From Candidatus Paceibacterota bacterium (GTDB lineage: Bacteria > Verrucomicrobiota > Verrucomicrobiia > Limisphaerales > UBA8199): a DNA stretch of 64,000 nt. The notes under the pieces were generated by a model. The model was not told the DNA's origin. It saw only the letters and a list, made by a program, of their open reading frames with translations, and ran no database searches. The position numbers were made by a program, and so were the translations under genes. Shown here piece after piece: positions 27,087 through 35,947 of this stretch; the first letter of the stretch is position 1; the number at the start of each line of letters is the position of its first letter. The DNA is taken from the NCBI GenBank assembly GCA_035452965.1, contig DAOTCE010000025.1, positions 12,097 through 76,096 of the forward strand. The letters run 5' to 3'.

Positions 27087-27752
27087 ATGGGACAAAAGAC
27101 CAATCCAATCGGCCTGCGCGTCGCCGTCAATCATGACTGGCGGTCGAAGTGGTTTGCCGGCAAGAAGGAATTCGGCCGGCTGCTGACCGAAGACCGCGAA
27201 ATTCGCGAGCTGCTAAAGAAGAAGCTGGAGTCCGCGTCCGTGCCGCAGATTCTCATCGAGCGTGCTGCCAGCCGGTGCCGGATCACAATCATGACGGCGC
27301 GCCCGGGCATCGTGATTGGACGAAAAGGAGCGGAGATTGACAAGCTCAAGGAGGAGCTGAGCCGCATGACCGGCAAAGAAATTTACGTGGACATTGTCGA
27401 AGTCAAAACGCCCGAACTCGATGCCCAACTCGTGGCGGAGAACGTGGCGCTGCAGTTGGAGCGTCGAGTTTCGTTTCGCCGGGCGATGAAGAAGGCGCTC
27501 CAGACGGCCAAGGATTTCGGCGCGGAGGGAATCAAGCTTCGTTGCGCCGGGCGGCTCGGAGGCGCGGAACTGGCGCGGGTCGAACAGTATCACTGGGGCC
27601 GGGTGCCGCTGCACACGCTGCGGGCCAACATTGACTACGGTTTTGCGGAGGCTAGGACGCTTTACGGCAAACTGGGGATCAAATGCTGGATTTGCAAGGG
27701 AGACACCAAGGCGGAGAAACTCCAGCCGCAGCCGGTAACTTCCACGAATTGA
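27087..27752 (+). CDS. rpsC: Ribosomal protein S3
   Basis: 221 residues with a KH domain (TARPGIVIGRKGAEIDKL) and the C-terminal S3 domain (FGAEGIKLRCAGRLGGAELAR; VPLHTLRANIDYGFAEA). Forms the mRNA entry site on the 30S head. It starts 3 nt after rplV, indicating tight coupling. Confidence 0.98.
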   Translation: MGQKTNPIGLRVAVNHDWRSKWFAGKKEFGRLLTEDREIRELLKKKLESASVPQILIERAASRCRITIMTARPGIVIGRKGAEIDKLKEELSRMTGKEIYVDIVEVKTPELDAQLVAENVALQLERRVSFRRAMKKALQTAKDFGAEGIKLRCAGRLGGAELARVEQYHWGRVPLHTLRANIDYGFAEARTLYGKLGIKCWICKGDTKAEKLQPQPVTSTN

Positions 27753-27777
27753 ATTTGCGCAAAAGGACTGAGCTGAT

Positions 27778-28200
27778 ATGCCATTGATGCCCGAAAGAGT
27801 GAAGTACCGGAAGATGCACCGCGGCAACCGCGCCGGCCTGGCGATGCGCGGCCAGACGGTGGCCTTTGGCGCGTACGGATTGATGGCGCTGGAAAGGTGC
27901 TGGCTGGATACAAAGCAGCTTGAGGCGGCCCGCGTGTCGATCGCGCGCAACATGAAGCGTCACGGCAAGTTGTGGATTCGCGTTTTCCCGCAGAAATCCT
28001 TCACCAAGAAGCCGTTGGAGACGCGCATGGGCAAGGGCAAGGGGCCGCTGGAATCCTGGGTCGCGGTGATTCGTCCGGCCAACGTGCTGTTCGAGGTTGA
28101 TGGCGTAACCGAAGCCGTGGCGCGGGAGTCGTTGCGCCTGGCGGCGACGAAGCTGCCGATCAAGACAAAGTTCATCTCGCGGCATAGAATGGGCCGATAG
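27778..28200 (+). CDS. rplP: Ribosomal protein L16
   Basis: 140 residues (MPERVKYRKMHRGNRAG; KLWIRVFPQKSFTKKPLETRM in part; GKGKGPLESWVAVI). L16 organises the A-site tRNA elbow region. An AAAGGAC sequence about 9 nt upstream could serve as ribosome-binding site. Confidence 0.98.
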   Translation: MPLMPERVKYRKMHRGNRAGLAMRGQTVAFGAYGLMALERCWLDTKQLEAARVSIARNMKRHGKLWIRVFPQKSFTKKPLETRMGKGKGPLESWVAVIRPANVLFEVDGVTEAVARESLRLAATKLPIKTKFISRHRMGR

Positions 28201-28222
28201 ACGAGCACCGCTCAAACCGGTT

Positions 28223-28429
28223 ATGAAGAAGACGCAACGGAAAGAAATACAGGAAAAGACACTGGCGGAACTGCTGGCGGATGGGCGGAACTGGCGGCAG
28301 GAGATTTTTAACCTGCGTTTGCAGCAGGCCAGCGCGCAGCTCGAGAAGCCGGCACGTCTGCGGACCCTGCGGCGCGACATTGCGCGCATTGAAACCCGCA
28401 TTTCGCAACTGCGGCACAAGACGGCATAA
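28223..28429 (+). CDS. rpmC: Ribosomal protein L29
   Basis: 68 residues, helical, with the family pattern LAELLADGRNWRQEIFNLRLQ and LRTLRRDIARIETRI. Sits at the polypeptide exit. The sequence around the start has no clear Shine-Dalgarno. Confidence 0.93.
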   Translation: MKKTQRKEIQEKTLAELLADGRNWRQEIFNLRLQQASAQLEKPARLRTLRRDIARIETRISQLRHKTA

Positions 28430-28438
28430 GTATTTTGT

Positions 28439-28741
28439 ATGGCTGAAACCAATAACACTGCGACGGTTGCCCGCGCCAAACGTAAAGAGCGCGTGGGCGA
28501 AGTCATCGCCAACAAGATGGCCAAGACCATCATTGTGCGGGTTGAGCGGCGTTTTCCGCATCCGAAGTTCAAGAAGATCGTCACCGGCCACAAGAAACTG
28601 TATGCTCACGACGAGAAAGGCCTGGCTAAGGTGGGCGACCGTGTGCGGTTGGAAGAGACCCGCCCACTCTCCAAGACCAAGCGCTGGCGTTTGGTGGAGG
28701 TCGTGGAGAGCGGCTCGGGGGTGGCCCCGGTGGCAGCCTGA
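28439..28741 (+). CDS. rpsQ: Ribosomal protein S17
   Basis: 100 residues: S17 core (RKERVGEVIANKMAKTIIVRV; KKLYAHDEKGLAKVGDRVRL; ETRPLSKTKRWRLVEV) with a 13-residue N-terminal and a 10-residue C-terminal extension over the compact family form. Binds 16S rRNA body. Confidence 0.97.
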   Translation: MAETNNTATVARAKRKERVGEVIANKMAKTIIVRVERRFPHPKFKKIVTGHKKLYAHDEKGLAKVGDRVRLEETRPLSKTKRWRLVEVVESGSGVAPVAA

Positions 28742-28783
28742 GACGGTCTCAGGCCTGGGCATTAGCCGACCATAATAGAATTT

Positions 28784-29149
28784 ATGTTACAAGTACGGTC
28801 CATCTTAGATGTGGCGGACAATACCGGCGCCAAGCGGGCTGCGGCGATCGGAGTTCTGGGCCGCAATCAGCGCTACGCGCACGTGGGCGATATTATCAAG
28901 GCCCATATCAAAGAGGCGGCACCCGACGGCACTGTCAAGAAAGGCGAAGTGGTGGACGCGGTGGTGGTGCGCACCCGGCAGGTGATTCGCCGCGATGATG
29001 GCTCCTATCTGCGGTTTGACAGCAATGCAATTGTCCTGATTGACAAAGAATTGAATCCGCGCGGCACGCGCATTTTTGGCCCGGTGGCGCGCGAGCTTCG
29101 GGACAAGAAGTTTATGAAGATTGTTTCGCTGGCGCCGGAAGTTATCTGA
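28784..29149 (+). CDS. rplN: Ribosomal protein L14
   Basis: 121 residues (MLQVRSILDVADNTGAKRA; SYLRFDSNAIVLIDKELNPRGTRI in part; GPVARELRDKKFMKIVSLAPEV). Normal length. Its TGA overlaps the rplX ATG by one base. Confidence 0.98.
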   Translation: MLQVRSILDVADNTGAKRAAAIGVLGRNQRYAHVGDIIKAHIKEAAPDGTVKKGEVVDAVVVRTRQVIRRDDGSYLRFDSNAIVLIDKELNPRGTRIFGPVARELRDKKFMKIVSLAPEVI

Positions 29150-29445
29150 TGGGCCAACACCAGACTATGCGCAGATTTCATGTAAAAAAGGGCGATGAGG
29201 CAGTCGTGATTGCGGGGGCGGACAAGGGCAAGCGCGGCCGGATTATCACGGTGGTCGCCAAGAAGCAGCGGGTCATAGTGGAAGGCGCCCACATGATCAA
29301 GAAACACATGCGTAAGAGCCAGCAGTATCCGCAAGGCCAGATCGTGGAACGGGAAGGCTCGATCCATATCTCAAATGTGATGAGAGCCGAGGACTACGAT
29401 GCTCGCGCCGCTCGGCGCGGCACCGCGACTCCTGCCCAGGCGTGA
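29149..29445 (+). CDS. rplX: Ribosomal protein L24
   Basis: 98 residues with a KOW motif (KKGDEAVVIAGADKGKRGRI) and the GAHMIKKHMRKSQ segment. The start at 29149 overlaps the rplN stop (TGATG). MRRFHVKKG, at the seventh codon, is an alternative start. The Ala-rich C-terminal tail is short. Confidence 0.96.
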   Translation: MGQHQTMRRFHVKKGDEAVVIAGADKGKRGRIITVVAKKQRVIVEGAHMIKKHMRKSQQYPQGQIVEREGSIHISNVMRAEDYDARAARRGTATPAQA

Positions 29446-29469
29446 AGCAGGGTTGGAACCTGAAACGAA

Positions 29470-30078
29470 ATGAAAGCCAGACTTTACGACAGATACGTTA
29501 AAGAAGTGGTGCCGGTGCTCAAGGAGAAGCACAAGTACACCAATGTGCATCAGGTGCCCCGGATGGAGAAGATTGTGGTCAACATGGGGGTGAGCGCATC
29601 GTTGGAGAAGAGCGCTGTGGATGACGCGGCCAAAGATCTGGCGCTGATCACTGGCCGGAAGGCGGCCATTAGCAAGTCGCGACACAACATCGCCAATTTT
29701 AAACTTCGCCGCGGGCTGCCAATTGGCTGCCGGGTCACCCTGCGCCGCGACGCGATGTATGAGTTCTTTGATCGGTTGATTGCGACCGCTCTTCCGCGAA
29801 TCCGCGATTTCCGCGGTCTGTCGCCACGTTCCTTCGATGGCCGGGGCAATTATTCGCTGGGAGTGGGCGACCAGACAATTTTCCCGGAGATTGAATTGGA
29901 CAAGATCAAGCGGCAGCAAGGCATGGATATTACAATTGTGACCAGCGCGCGCACCGATGATGAAGCGCTGGATCTGTTGAAATTGATGGGCATGCCGTTT
30001 GCCGAAGTCCGGCAGGTCGAGACCAAACAAGCCAAGGCCGCTGAGAGCGGACTCGATCAGCAGAGCAAAGGAGGATAG
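29470..30078 (+). CDS. rplE: Ribosomal protein L5
   Basis: 202 residues, about 20 more than E. coli owing to a C-terminal KQAKAAESGLDQQSKGG tail. Core motifs are VPRMEKIVVNMGVS, RHNIANFKLRRGLPIGCRVTLR in part, and LSPRSFDGRGNYSLGV. Binds 5S rRNA and contacts P-site tRNA. Confidence 0.98.
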   Translation: MKARLYDRYVKEVVPVLKEKHKYTNVHQVPRMEKIVVNMGVSASLEKSAVDDAAKDLALITGRKAAISKSRHNIANFKLRRGLPIGCRVTLRRDAMYEFFDRLIATALPRIRDFRGLSPRSFDGRGNYSLGVGDQTIFPEIELDKIKRQQGMDITIVTSARTDDEALDLLKLMGMPFAEVRQVETKQAKAAESGLDQQSKGG

Positions 30079-30084
30079 TTTCTT

Positions 30085-30354
30085 ATGGCAAAGATAGCAT
30101 GGGTCCAACGTAACAAGAAGAAAGCTGAGACCGTCAAGAAGTACGCGGCGATAAGGGCCGAGTTAAAGGCCAAGCGCGACTATGCCGGGCTGGCCAAGCT
30201 CCCGCGTAATGCCAGCCCCTCGCGGGTGGTCAACCGGTGTTCCATGAGCGGCCGTCGGCACGGATACCTCCGTAAGTTTGGCTGTTCGCGCTTAACCTTT
30301 CGGGAAGGGGCTCTCGGCGGGCTAATTCCGGGCGTGACCAAGGCCAGTTGGTAA
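30085..30354 (+). CDS. rpsN: Ribosomal protein S14 (zinc-free form)
   Basis: 89 residues with the long, zinc-free S14 architecture. It ends RLTFREGALGGLIPGVTKASW in part and has NRCSMSGRRHGYLRKFGCSR but lacks the paired CxxC motifs. A strong ribosome-binding site AAAGGAGG lies 11 nt upstream of the ATG, unlike most of its neighbours. Confidence 0.97.
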   Translation: MAKIAWVQRNKKKAETVKKYAAIRAELKAKRDYAGLAKLPRNASPSRVVNRCSMSGRRHGYLRKFGCSRLTFREGALGGLIPGVTKASW

Positions 30355-30359
30355 AGTTT

Positions 30360-30746
30360 ATGAACGATCCGATTTCTGACATGCTGGCGAGGATACGCAA
30401 CGCCAACCGGGCACTCTTGCCGGCAGTCGAAGTGCCGCACTCGAAAATAAAGGAAGGCATCGCAGCGATCCTGAAACAGGAGGGCTACGTTGTTGATTTT
30501 GCTGTGGAAGGCAAGCTGCCGCGGACAATCAAGTTGAAGTTGAAGTATCAAGGTCGAAAGAGCGTCATCGAAGGGCTGCGCCGAGTGAGCACCCCGGGAT
30601 TGCGCCGTTATGTCGGCGCTGCCAAGATACCGCGTGTGCGCGGCGGTCTGGGGGTTGCTGTCGTTTCCACCTCAGATGGGCTGTTGACCGACACACAGGC
30701 GCGCCGAAAGAACATCGGTGGTGAGTTGATTTGTTATATCTGGTGA
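30360..30746 (+). CDS. rpsH: Ribosomal protein S8
   Basis: 128 residues beginning MNDPISDMLARIRNANRAL and ending IGGELICYIW, both family-typical. An in-frame TTG four codons upstream is rejected. It starts 5 nt after rpsN. S8 commonly autoregulates the spc operon through mRNA; no such site was searched for. Confidence 0.97.
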   Translation: MNDPISDMLARIRNANRALLPAVEVPHSKIKEGIAAILKQEGYVVDFAVEGKLPRTIKLKLKYQGRKSVIEGLRRVSTPGLRRYVGAAKIPRVRGGLGVAVVSTSDGLLTDTQARRKNIGGELICYIW

Positions 30747-30808
30747 GACGATGAAGCGGACCTTCAGAGGCAGACAATCATGCCGGTGCCGCAAGGTATT
30801 TTGAGTTT

Positions 30809-31345
30809 ATGTCGCGAATTGGAAAGCAACCGATAGCCATTCCCACCAAAGTAAAGGTGGAGGTCAAAGGCCAGCAGATTTTCATTGAGGGGCCGAAGGG
30901 CAAACTCAACTGGGAGTTGCCGCGCCGCACCAGCCTGAAAGTGGAGGACGGCAAGATCGTTGTCAACCGGGAGGGCGATGACTCGCGAGCTAAAGCCCTG
31001 CATGGTCTCAGCCGCGCTTTGGTGAACAACATGGTGCGAGGCGTTAGTGAGGGCTTCGTCAAGAGGCTTGAAATTCAAGGGGTTGGATTCAAGGCTGCCG
31101 TCGCGGACAACAGCGTCAATCTGAGTTTGGGATACTCACACCCTATCGTATATAAAATCCCGTCTCAGGTCAAAGTGACGGTTGAGGAAAACACAAAGCT
31201 GGTTGTCGAAGGTCCCGACCGGCAAGTGGTGGGTCAGGTCGCAGCGGAACTGCGCAGCTTCTACCCGCCCGAACCTTACAAAGGCAAGGGGGTACGATAC
31301 GCGAACGAGCGGGTGATTCGCAAGGAAGGCAAGACGGTACAGTAA
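30809..31345 (+). CDS. rplF: Ribosomal protein L6
   Basis: 178 residues with the two L6 repeats (MSRIGKQPIAIPTKVKVEV; GPDRQVVGQVAAELRSFYPPEPYKG in part). The C-terminal YKGKGVRYANE is conserved. Located near the sarcin-ricin loop in the 50S. Confidence 0.97.
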   Translation: MSRIGKQPIAIPTKVKVEVKGQQIFIEGPKGKLNWELPRRTSLKVEDGKIVVNREGDDSRAKALHGLSRALVNNMVRGVSEGFVKRLEIQGVGFKAAVADNSVNLSLGYSHPIVYKIPSQVKVTVEENTKLVVEGPDRQVVGQVAAELRSFYPPEPYKGKGVRYANERVIRKEGKTVQ

Positions 31346-31391
31346 TGGGTTACGGAACAATGAGTAAAGTAGTGACTGCTGACGAATTGAG

Positions 31392-31757
31392 ATGAGAACT
31401 GAGAAAAAGCACAAACTGGCGCTGCACCGGCGCTGGCGCGTTCGCCGGAAAATCAGTGGTACAAAAGACAGCCCGCGGATGAGCGTTTGTTTTACGAACA
31501 AGAATATTCATGTCCAGTTTGTTGATGACACCGCGGGGGTGACCCTCGCGGCAGTTTCTACCACGAGCAAGGGGACGCCGGATCGAAAGAAGTCCGCGGC
31601 TAATCTGGCGAGCGCCAAAGTGATCGGCGCACTGGCCGCGCAAAAGGCCCTTGAGAAAGGTATCAAGAGAGTAGTTTTCGACCGCGGTTCCGCGGCGTTT
31701 CATGGCAAGGTTAAGGTCTTGGCGGACGCAGCGCGTGAGGGCGGTTTGCACTTTTAA
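31392..31757 (+). CDS. rplR: Ribosomal protein L18
   Basis: 121 residues (HRRWRVRRKISGTKDSPRM; KRVVFDRGSAAFHGKVKVLADAAREGGL in part). The FDRGS motif is characteristic. Binds 5S rRNA. Confidence 0.97.
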   Translation: MRTEKKHKLALHRRWRVRRKISGTKDSPRMSVCFTNKNIHVQFVDDTAGVTLAAVSTTSKGTPDRKKSAANLASAKVIGALAAQKALEKGIKRVVFDRGSAAFHGKVKVLADAAREGGLHF

Positions 31758-31760
31758 CGC

Positions 31761-32429
31761 ATGATGGAAACAAACATTGTGGCTGAACCAACCAAAGTAG
31801 AGAGCGGCGAGCCCAGGCCGCAGCGCGGTCCGGGGCGGGGGCGGCGGAGCCGGCCGGAGCCGGAACCCATCATTGACGCCCAGTCCGGGCAGGAGTTGAC
31901 CGAGAAGGTCGTGTTCATTAATCGCTCCGCGAAAGTCGTCAAGGGCGGACGTCGGTTCAACTTCAGCGCGTTAGTTGTCGTCGGCGACAAGAGTGGCCGC
32001 GTCGGGGTGGGGCTGGGCAAGGCGGGCGAGGTGGCGGATGCAATTCGCAAGGGTGGCGAGATGGCCCGTTCGCAGATGGTCAGCGTCTCATTAAGGGAGG
32101 GGACCTTGCCGCATGAGGTGTATTCTCAATATTGCGGAGCTAAGGTTCTGCTGCGCCCCGCGTCTCCAGGCACGGGCATCATTGCAGGCAAGTCCGTACG
32201 GGCTGTGCTCGAGTTGGCCGGCGTTAAGGACGTCTTGACTAAATCGCTCGGGTCAAAGAATGCCGCTAACGTGGTCAAGGCTTCACTCGACGCGCTGCTG
32301 AGCCTTAGGTTGCGCGAGGATATTTACCTCGGACGCGGTTTGGAAATCAAGAAGGCGGCAGCGCCCAAGGCTGCCGAGACAGCATCATCGCCAACTACCG
32401 TTTCACCGGATGCTGCACCAACCGCCTAG
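31761..32429 (+). CDS. rpsE: Ribosomal protein S5 with N- and C-terminal tails
   Basis: 222 residues against about 166 in E. coli. The S5 core (ELTEKVVFINRSAKVVKGGRR; VGLGKAGEVADAIRKG; LREGTLPHEV) is preceded by about 45 residues rich in Pro/Arg/Glu and followed by about 30 residues rich in Ala/Pro/Ser/Thr. rpmD (L30), which normally follows rpsE, is absent: rplO starts 6 nt later. Confidence 0.97.
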   Translation: MMETNIVAEPTKVESGEPRPQRGPGRGRRSRPEPEPIIDAQSGQELTEKVVFINRSAKVVKGGRRFNFSALVVVGDKSGRVGVGLGKAGEVADAIRKGGEMARSQMVSVSLREGTLPHEVYSQYCGAKVLLRPASPGTGIIAGKSVRAVLELAGVKDVLTKSLGSKNAANVVKASLDALLSLRLREDIYLGRGLEIKKAAAPKAAETASSPTTVSPDAAPTA

Positions 32430-32435
32430 CTTTTT

Positions 32436-32924
32436 ATGCGATTACATGATCTAAAGCCTCGTCCTGGAGCCCGCCACCGTCGCAAGCGGTTGGGTCAGGG
32501 AGAAGCCAGTGGGCGCGGCAAAACCAGTGGCCGGGGCGGCAAGGGCCAGACGGCGCGGTCAGGCAGTTCTATTCGTATCGGTTTCGAAGGTGGCCAAATG
32601 CCATTGATTCGGCGAATTCCCAAACGGGGATTCAACAACGCGCGCCATACAACTCGGTACCTGCCGGTGAACGTAGAGGCCCTCAACCATTTCGATGACG
32701 GTACGCGGGTGGATGAAGCAATTTTGAAAAAAGCGGGCCTGGCGAATGGCTGCGGGGCTGGCATCAAGATTCTTGGTGCTGGGGAACTGACCCGCAAGCT
32801 TGTGGTGAGCGCGCATGCTTTCAGTGCGTCAGCGAAAGCCAAGATCGAGGCTAAAGGGGGAACGTGTGAGCCAACCAAGCCCAAGAATGTCGAGAAAGCA
32901 GCGCCTGCACCTGAAAAGAAATGA
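32436..32924 (+). CDS. rplO: Ribosomal protein L15
   Basis: 162 residues (MRLHDLKPRPGARHRRKRLG; GRGGKGQTARSG; GFEGGQMPLIRRIPKRGF) with an Ala/Pro/Lys-rich C-terminal tail. It lies directly after rpsE, without the usual L30 gene. Confidence 0.97.
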   Translation: MRLHDLKPRPGARHRRKRLGQGEASGRGKTSGRGGKGQTARSGSSIRIGFEGGQMPLIRRIPKRGFNNARHTTRYLPVNVEALNHFDDGTRVDEAILKKAGLANGCGAGIKILGAGELTRKLVVSAHAFSASAKAKIEAKGGTCEPTKPKNVEKAAPAPEKK

Positions 32925-32996
32925 TCCCTTTGATACTCTCGGAAGCAACTCATAACTCGACGGGTGGAGTCTCGGACTTCTGAGGCTAATGGTAAC

Positions 32997-34388
32997 ATGC
33001 TATCTGCCATTTACAATACTTTCTGCAATTGCTTTAAGATTCCGGAGCTAAAGTCTCGGATTCTGTTCACTTTGATGGTGCTGGCTATTTGTCGCCTGGA
33101 GGCAGTCGTGCGGATCCCCGGGCTGAATGGCACGATCCTGCAGAATTATTTTGCCAGTCAGGCTGGTTCGGCGGGCGGAGGACTCTTAGGCATGTACAGC
33201 CTCTTCACCGGAGGCGCCTTGGAACACTGCGCGGTGGGCGCTTTGGGTATCATGCCTTACATCAGCGCTACGATCATCATCCAGCTGTTGACGGCGGTCA
33301 TTCCGACTTTAAGTAAACTTGCCCGAGAAGAAGGCGGTCGCACCAAGATCATTCAATATGGTCGGTATCTCACTGTTCTTCTTTGCCTGGGGCAGGGGAT
33401 GGTAATGGCTATAGGTTGGGAGAATCCGGAAAAGCTCTTTCCACAATGGAACACGGCAGACCGGTTGGTGCTCTACTCTGACGCGCACATTTGGTTCTAT
33501 CGTTTACAGACGCTGCTGATGTTGACAACGGGAACTATGCTGCTCATGTGGCTCGGCGAACAGATCACCGAACGTGGGATTGGCAACGGTGTTTCGCTTG
33601 TCATCACCATTGGAATTCTAGCTCGCCTGCCGCAAGCGGCTGTCGCCCTTAAAGACATGTTTTTCCCCGGCGCTGGGGTCGAAGCCAAGTTCAATTTTGG
33701 ACACGCCATCGCTCTGGTGCTCTTGCTGGCCGGTGTCATCGCTGGCGTCATCGCGATCACCCAGGCGCAGCGGAAAGTGCCCGTGCAGTACGCCCAGCGG
33801 GCAGTCGGCCGCAAAGTCTATTCGGGGGGCACTTCGTTCATGCCGCTCCGGGTGAATTACTCGGGTGTCATGCCGATTATTTTTGCTCAGGCGATTCTGA
33901 TGTTTCCCCAGAAGATATTTCTATTTCTCGGGCAGAGCCTCAACATCAAGTTCTTCGGCGAGATTGCTCGTGCGCTGGCTGAAGGGGCGTTTCTCTATAT
34001 GGTGGTATACGGTCTGATGATTCTCTTCTTCTCCTATTTCTGGGTGGCGACGCAGTTTAACGAATTGCAAATCGCCGATGATTTGAAGAAGAACGGAGGC
34101 TACATTCCTGGCGTGCGTCCGGGACAGGCGACGAGCGATTACCTCCACAATGCCATGAGCCGCATTACACTGGCGGGCGCGATCTTCCTGACGATTATCG
34201 CTTTGATTCCGATCTGGTTGTACAGTGAACTTCAGATCCCTTACCCAGTGGCCACCTTCTTCGGTGGCACGAGCATGCTAATTCTTGTTGGCGTGCTGCT
34301 GGACACTATGCGCCAGATGGAAACGCACCTGCTAATGCGCCATTACGACGGCTTCCTGAAGAAGGGGCGGCTCCGGGGCCGGTTCTGA
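32997..34388 (+). CDS. secY: Protein translocase subunit SecY
   Basis: 463 residues with ten membrane segments, forming the Sec channel of the inner membrane. Family motifs are the plug region (VVRIPGLNGTILQNYF), FIKKNGG-like DDLKKNGGYIPGVRPGQAT and ALIPIWLYSEL. I chose the ATG at 32997 (MLSAIYNTFCNCFKIPELKSR); an upstream in-frame GTG at 32964 would add 11 residues. Its stop overlaps the map start (TGATG). adk, which often intervenes, is missing. Confidence 0.96.
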   Translation: MLSAIYNTFCNCFKIPELKSRILFTLMVLAICRLEAVVRIPGLNGTILQNYFASQAGSAGGGLLGMYSLFTGGALEHCAVGALGIMPYISATIIIQLLTAVIPTLSKLAREEGGRTKIIQYGRYLTVLLCLGQGMVMAIGWENPEKLFPQWNTADRLVLYSDAHIWFYRLQTLLMLTTGTMLLMWLGEQITERGIGNGVSLVITIGILARLPQAAVALKDMFFPGAGVEAKFNFGHAIALVLLLAGVIAGVIAITQAQRKVPVQYAQRAVGRKVYSGGTSFMPLRVNYSGVMPIIFAQAILMFPQKIFLFLGQSLNIKFFGEIARALAEGAFLYMVVYGLMILFFSYFWVATQFNELQIADDLKKNGGYIPGVRPGQATSDYLHNAMSRITLAGAIFLTIIALIPIWLYSELQIPYPVATFFGGTSMLILVGVLLDTMRQMETHLLMRHYDGFLKKGRLRGRF

Positions 34389-35164
34389 TGATCATTCTGA
34401 AGAGTGAGAGGGATTTAGAGGCGATGCGGCCGGCGTGTGCGGTGGCCGGTACCGTTCTGAATGAGGTGGCGGCGTTTGTTCAGCCTGGCGTGACGACGAA
34501 AGAGGTGAATGATTTTGCCGCGTCTCGGATCAAGCATTTTGGCGCCAAGAGCGCTTTCTTGGGCTATCGAAAATATCCGTGCCACATATGCATTTCGGTT
34601 AATGATCAAGTCGTGCACGGCCTGGCAGGTTCTCGGGCACTGCAGTTTGGCGACATCGTGAGCCTGGATGTTGGCGTGATTTACAGCGGATTCATTGGGG
34701 ACACTGCGCGGACGGTGGCCGTGGGAGGGTGCGGTGTGCTGGCGCAGAGGCTAATAGATGTTGCCGAAAAGGCTCTCTACCAAGGTATCAGTCAGGCGTT
34801 GCCGGGGGGGAGGGTGGCTGATATCTCGCGGACCATACAGAATTACGTGGAAGGCAACGGTTTCAGCGTGGTCCGGGAGTTTGTGGGCCATGGCGTGGGG
34901 CGGACAATGCACGAAGAGCCCCAGATTCCGAATTTCGTAGATGGCAAGTCCTCTCCGAAATTGCGACCTGGGATGACCCTGGCGATCGAGCCTATGGTCA
35001 ACGCTGGGGCGGCGGGCGTAAAAATATTGAATGATGGCTGGACAGTAGTGACGCAGGATGGTTCACTGTCCGCTCATTTTGAACATACGGTACTGATCAC
35101 TGAGGCTCAACCCGAGGTTCTGACATGGCCCGAGAAAGTGCCATCGAAGTTGAAGGTGCCGTAG
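34388..35164 (+). CDS. map: Methionine aminopeptidase, type I
   Basis: 258 residues, no extension. It removes the initiator Met. The metal ligands appear as SLDVGVIYSGFIGDTART (two Asp), FVGHGVGRTMHEEPQIPN (His), AIEPMVNAG (Glu) and the final Glu near SAHFEHTVLIT. The last 40 nt overlap infA in a different frame, an unusually long overlap. Confidence 0.97.
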   Translation: MIILKSERDLEAMRPACAVAGTVLNEVAAFVQPGVTTKEVNDFAASRIKHFGAKSAFLGYRKYPCHICISVNDQVVHGLAGSRALQFGDIVSLDVGVIYSGFIGDTARTVAVGGCGVLAQRLIDVAEKALYQGISQALPGGRVADISRTIQNYVEGNGFSVVREFVGHGVGRTMHEEPQIPNFVDGKSSPKLRPGMTLAIEPMVNAGAAGVKILNDGWTVVTQDGSLSAHFEHTVLITEAQPEVLTWPEKVPSKLKVP

Positions 35165-35355
35165 TTGCAGTTCTGCCGAGGAAGATGTATCGAGTGGAAT
35201 TGTCTAATGGGCATCGGTTGTTGGCGTATGTCGCAGGGAAGGGACGTCTGAAGGTTACTGCCTTAGCGCCGGGGGACAACGTCCGGTTGGAAGTGTGGCC
35301 TTATGACTTGTCGGTGGGGCGTATTGTTGTGAATGCAGAAACGAATTTGATATGA
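35125..35355 (+). CDS. infA: Translation initiation factor IF-1
   Basis: 76 residues, an OB-fold protein that binds the 30S A site (IEVEGAVVAVLPRKMYRVEL; NGHRLLAYVAGKGRLK; DLSVGRI). The reading frame begins inside map, overlapping it by 40 nt. An in-frame alternative start after the overlap would remove the first conserved strand, so the overlap is real. Its TGA overlaps the rpmJ ATG (ATGA). Confidence 0.95.
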   Translation: MARESAIEVEGAVVAVLPRKMYRVELSNGHRLLAYVAGKGRLKVTALAPGDNVRLEVWPYDLSVGRIVVNAETNLI

Positions 35356-35465
35356 AAGTCCGTGCATCGGTTAAGAAACTTTGCGAGAATTGCAAGATTA
35401 TTCGCCGCAAAGGAGTCATTCGCGTGATCTGTACCAATCCTCGCCACAAACAGCGGCAGGGTTGA
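35352..35465 (+). CDS. rpmJ: Ribosomal protein L36
   Basis: 37 residues (MKVRASVKKLCENCKIIRR) with the zinc ligands Cys11, Cys14, Cys27 and His32, the zinc-containing form. The start overlaps the infA stop by four bases. L36 is the smallest protein in the operon and completes the usual infA-rpmJ-rpsM order. Confidence 0.97.
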   Translation: MKVRASVKKLCENCKIIRRKGVIRVICTNPRHKQRQG

Positions 35466-35504
35466 CCTGTGGCGCAACCTAGACATTAGTACCTCAAAGA
35501 ATTT

Positions 35505-35900
35505 ATGGCTCGCATTATTGGCGTGGAAGTTCCACCAAACAAGCGCATTGATATTGCGTTGCGCTACATCTACGGCTTGGGCCCCAGCAACTCGAGAGTA
35601 ATTCTGGCCAAGGCGAATATTGACCCTAGTGTGCGCGCGAAGGACCTAACTGAGCAGCAACTCTCCCAAATCGTCCACGCTATCCAGGACGGAAAATACG
35701 TCATCGAGGGCGACCTCCGACGCGAGATTGGCATGAACCTCAAGCGGTTGCAGGGCATTAAGTGCTATCGCGGCATCCGCCATCTGCGTGGCCTGCCGGT
35801 TCGCGGGCAACGCACCCAAACCAATGCGCGCACCCGTAAGGGGCCGCGGAAGACTGTCGGCGTCGTTCGCAATCCGGCCGCCAAGACGGGTATCCACTGA
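35505..35900 (+). CDS. rpsM: Ribosomal protein S13
   Basis: 131 residues (MARIIGVEVPPNKRIDIAL; GLRHLRGLPVRGQRTQTNART-like run with basic tail GPRKTVG). Contacts P-site tRNA and the B1 bridges. Length is slightly above E. coli because of the C-terminal NPAAKTGIH. Confidence 0.98.
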   Translation: MARIIGVEVPPNKRIDIALRYIYGLGPSNSRVILAKANIDPSVRAKDLTEQQLSQIVHAIQDGKYVIEGDLRREIGMNLKRLQGIKCYRGIRHLRGLPVRGQRTQTNARTRKGPRKTVGVVRNPAAKTGIH

Positions 35901-35947
35901 TGGCCGCTACACTACCATCTAACATTCCATAACGATTCAACTAGCCC

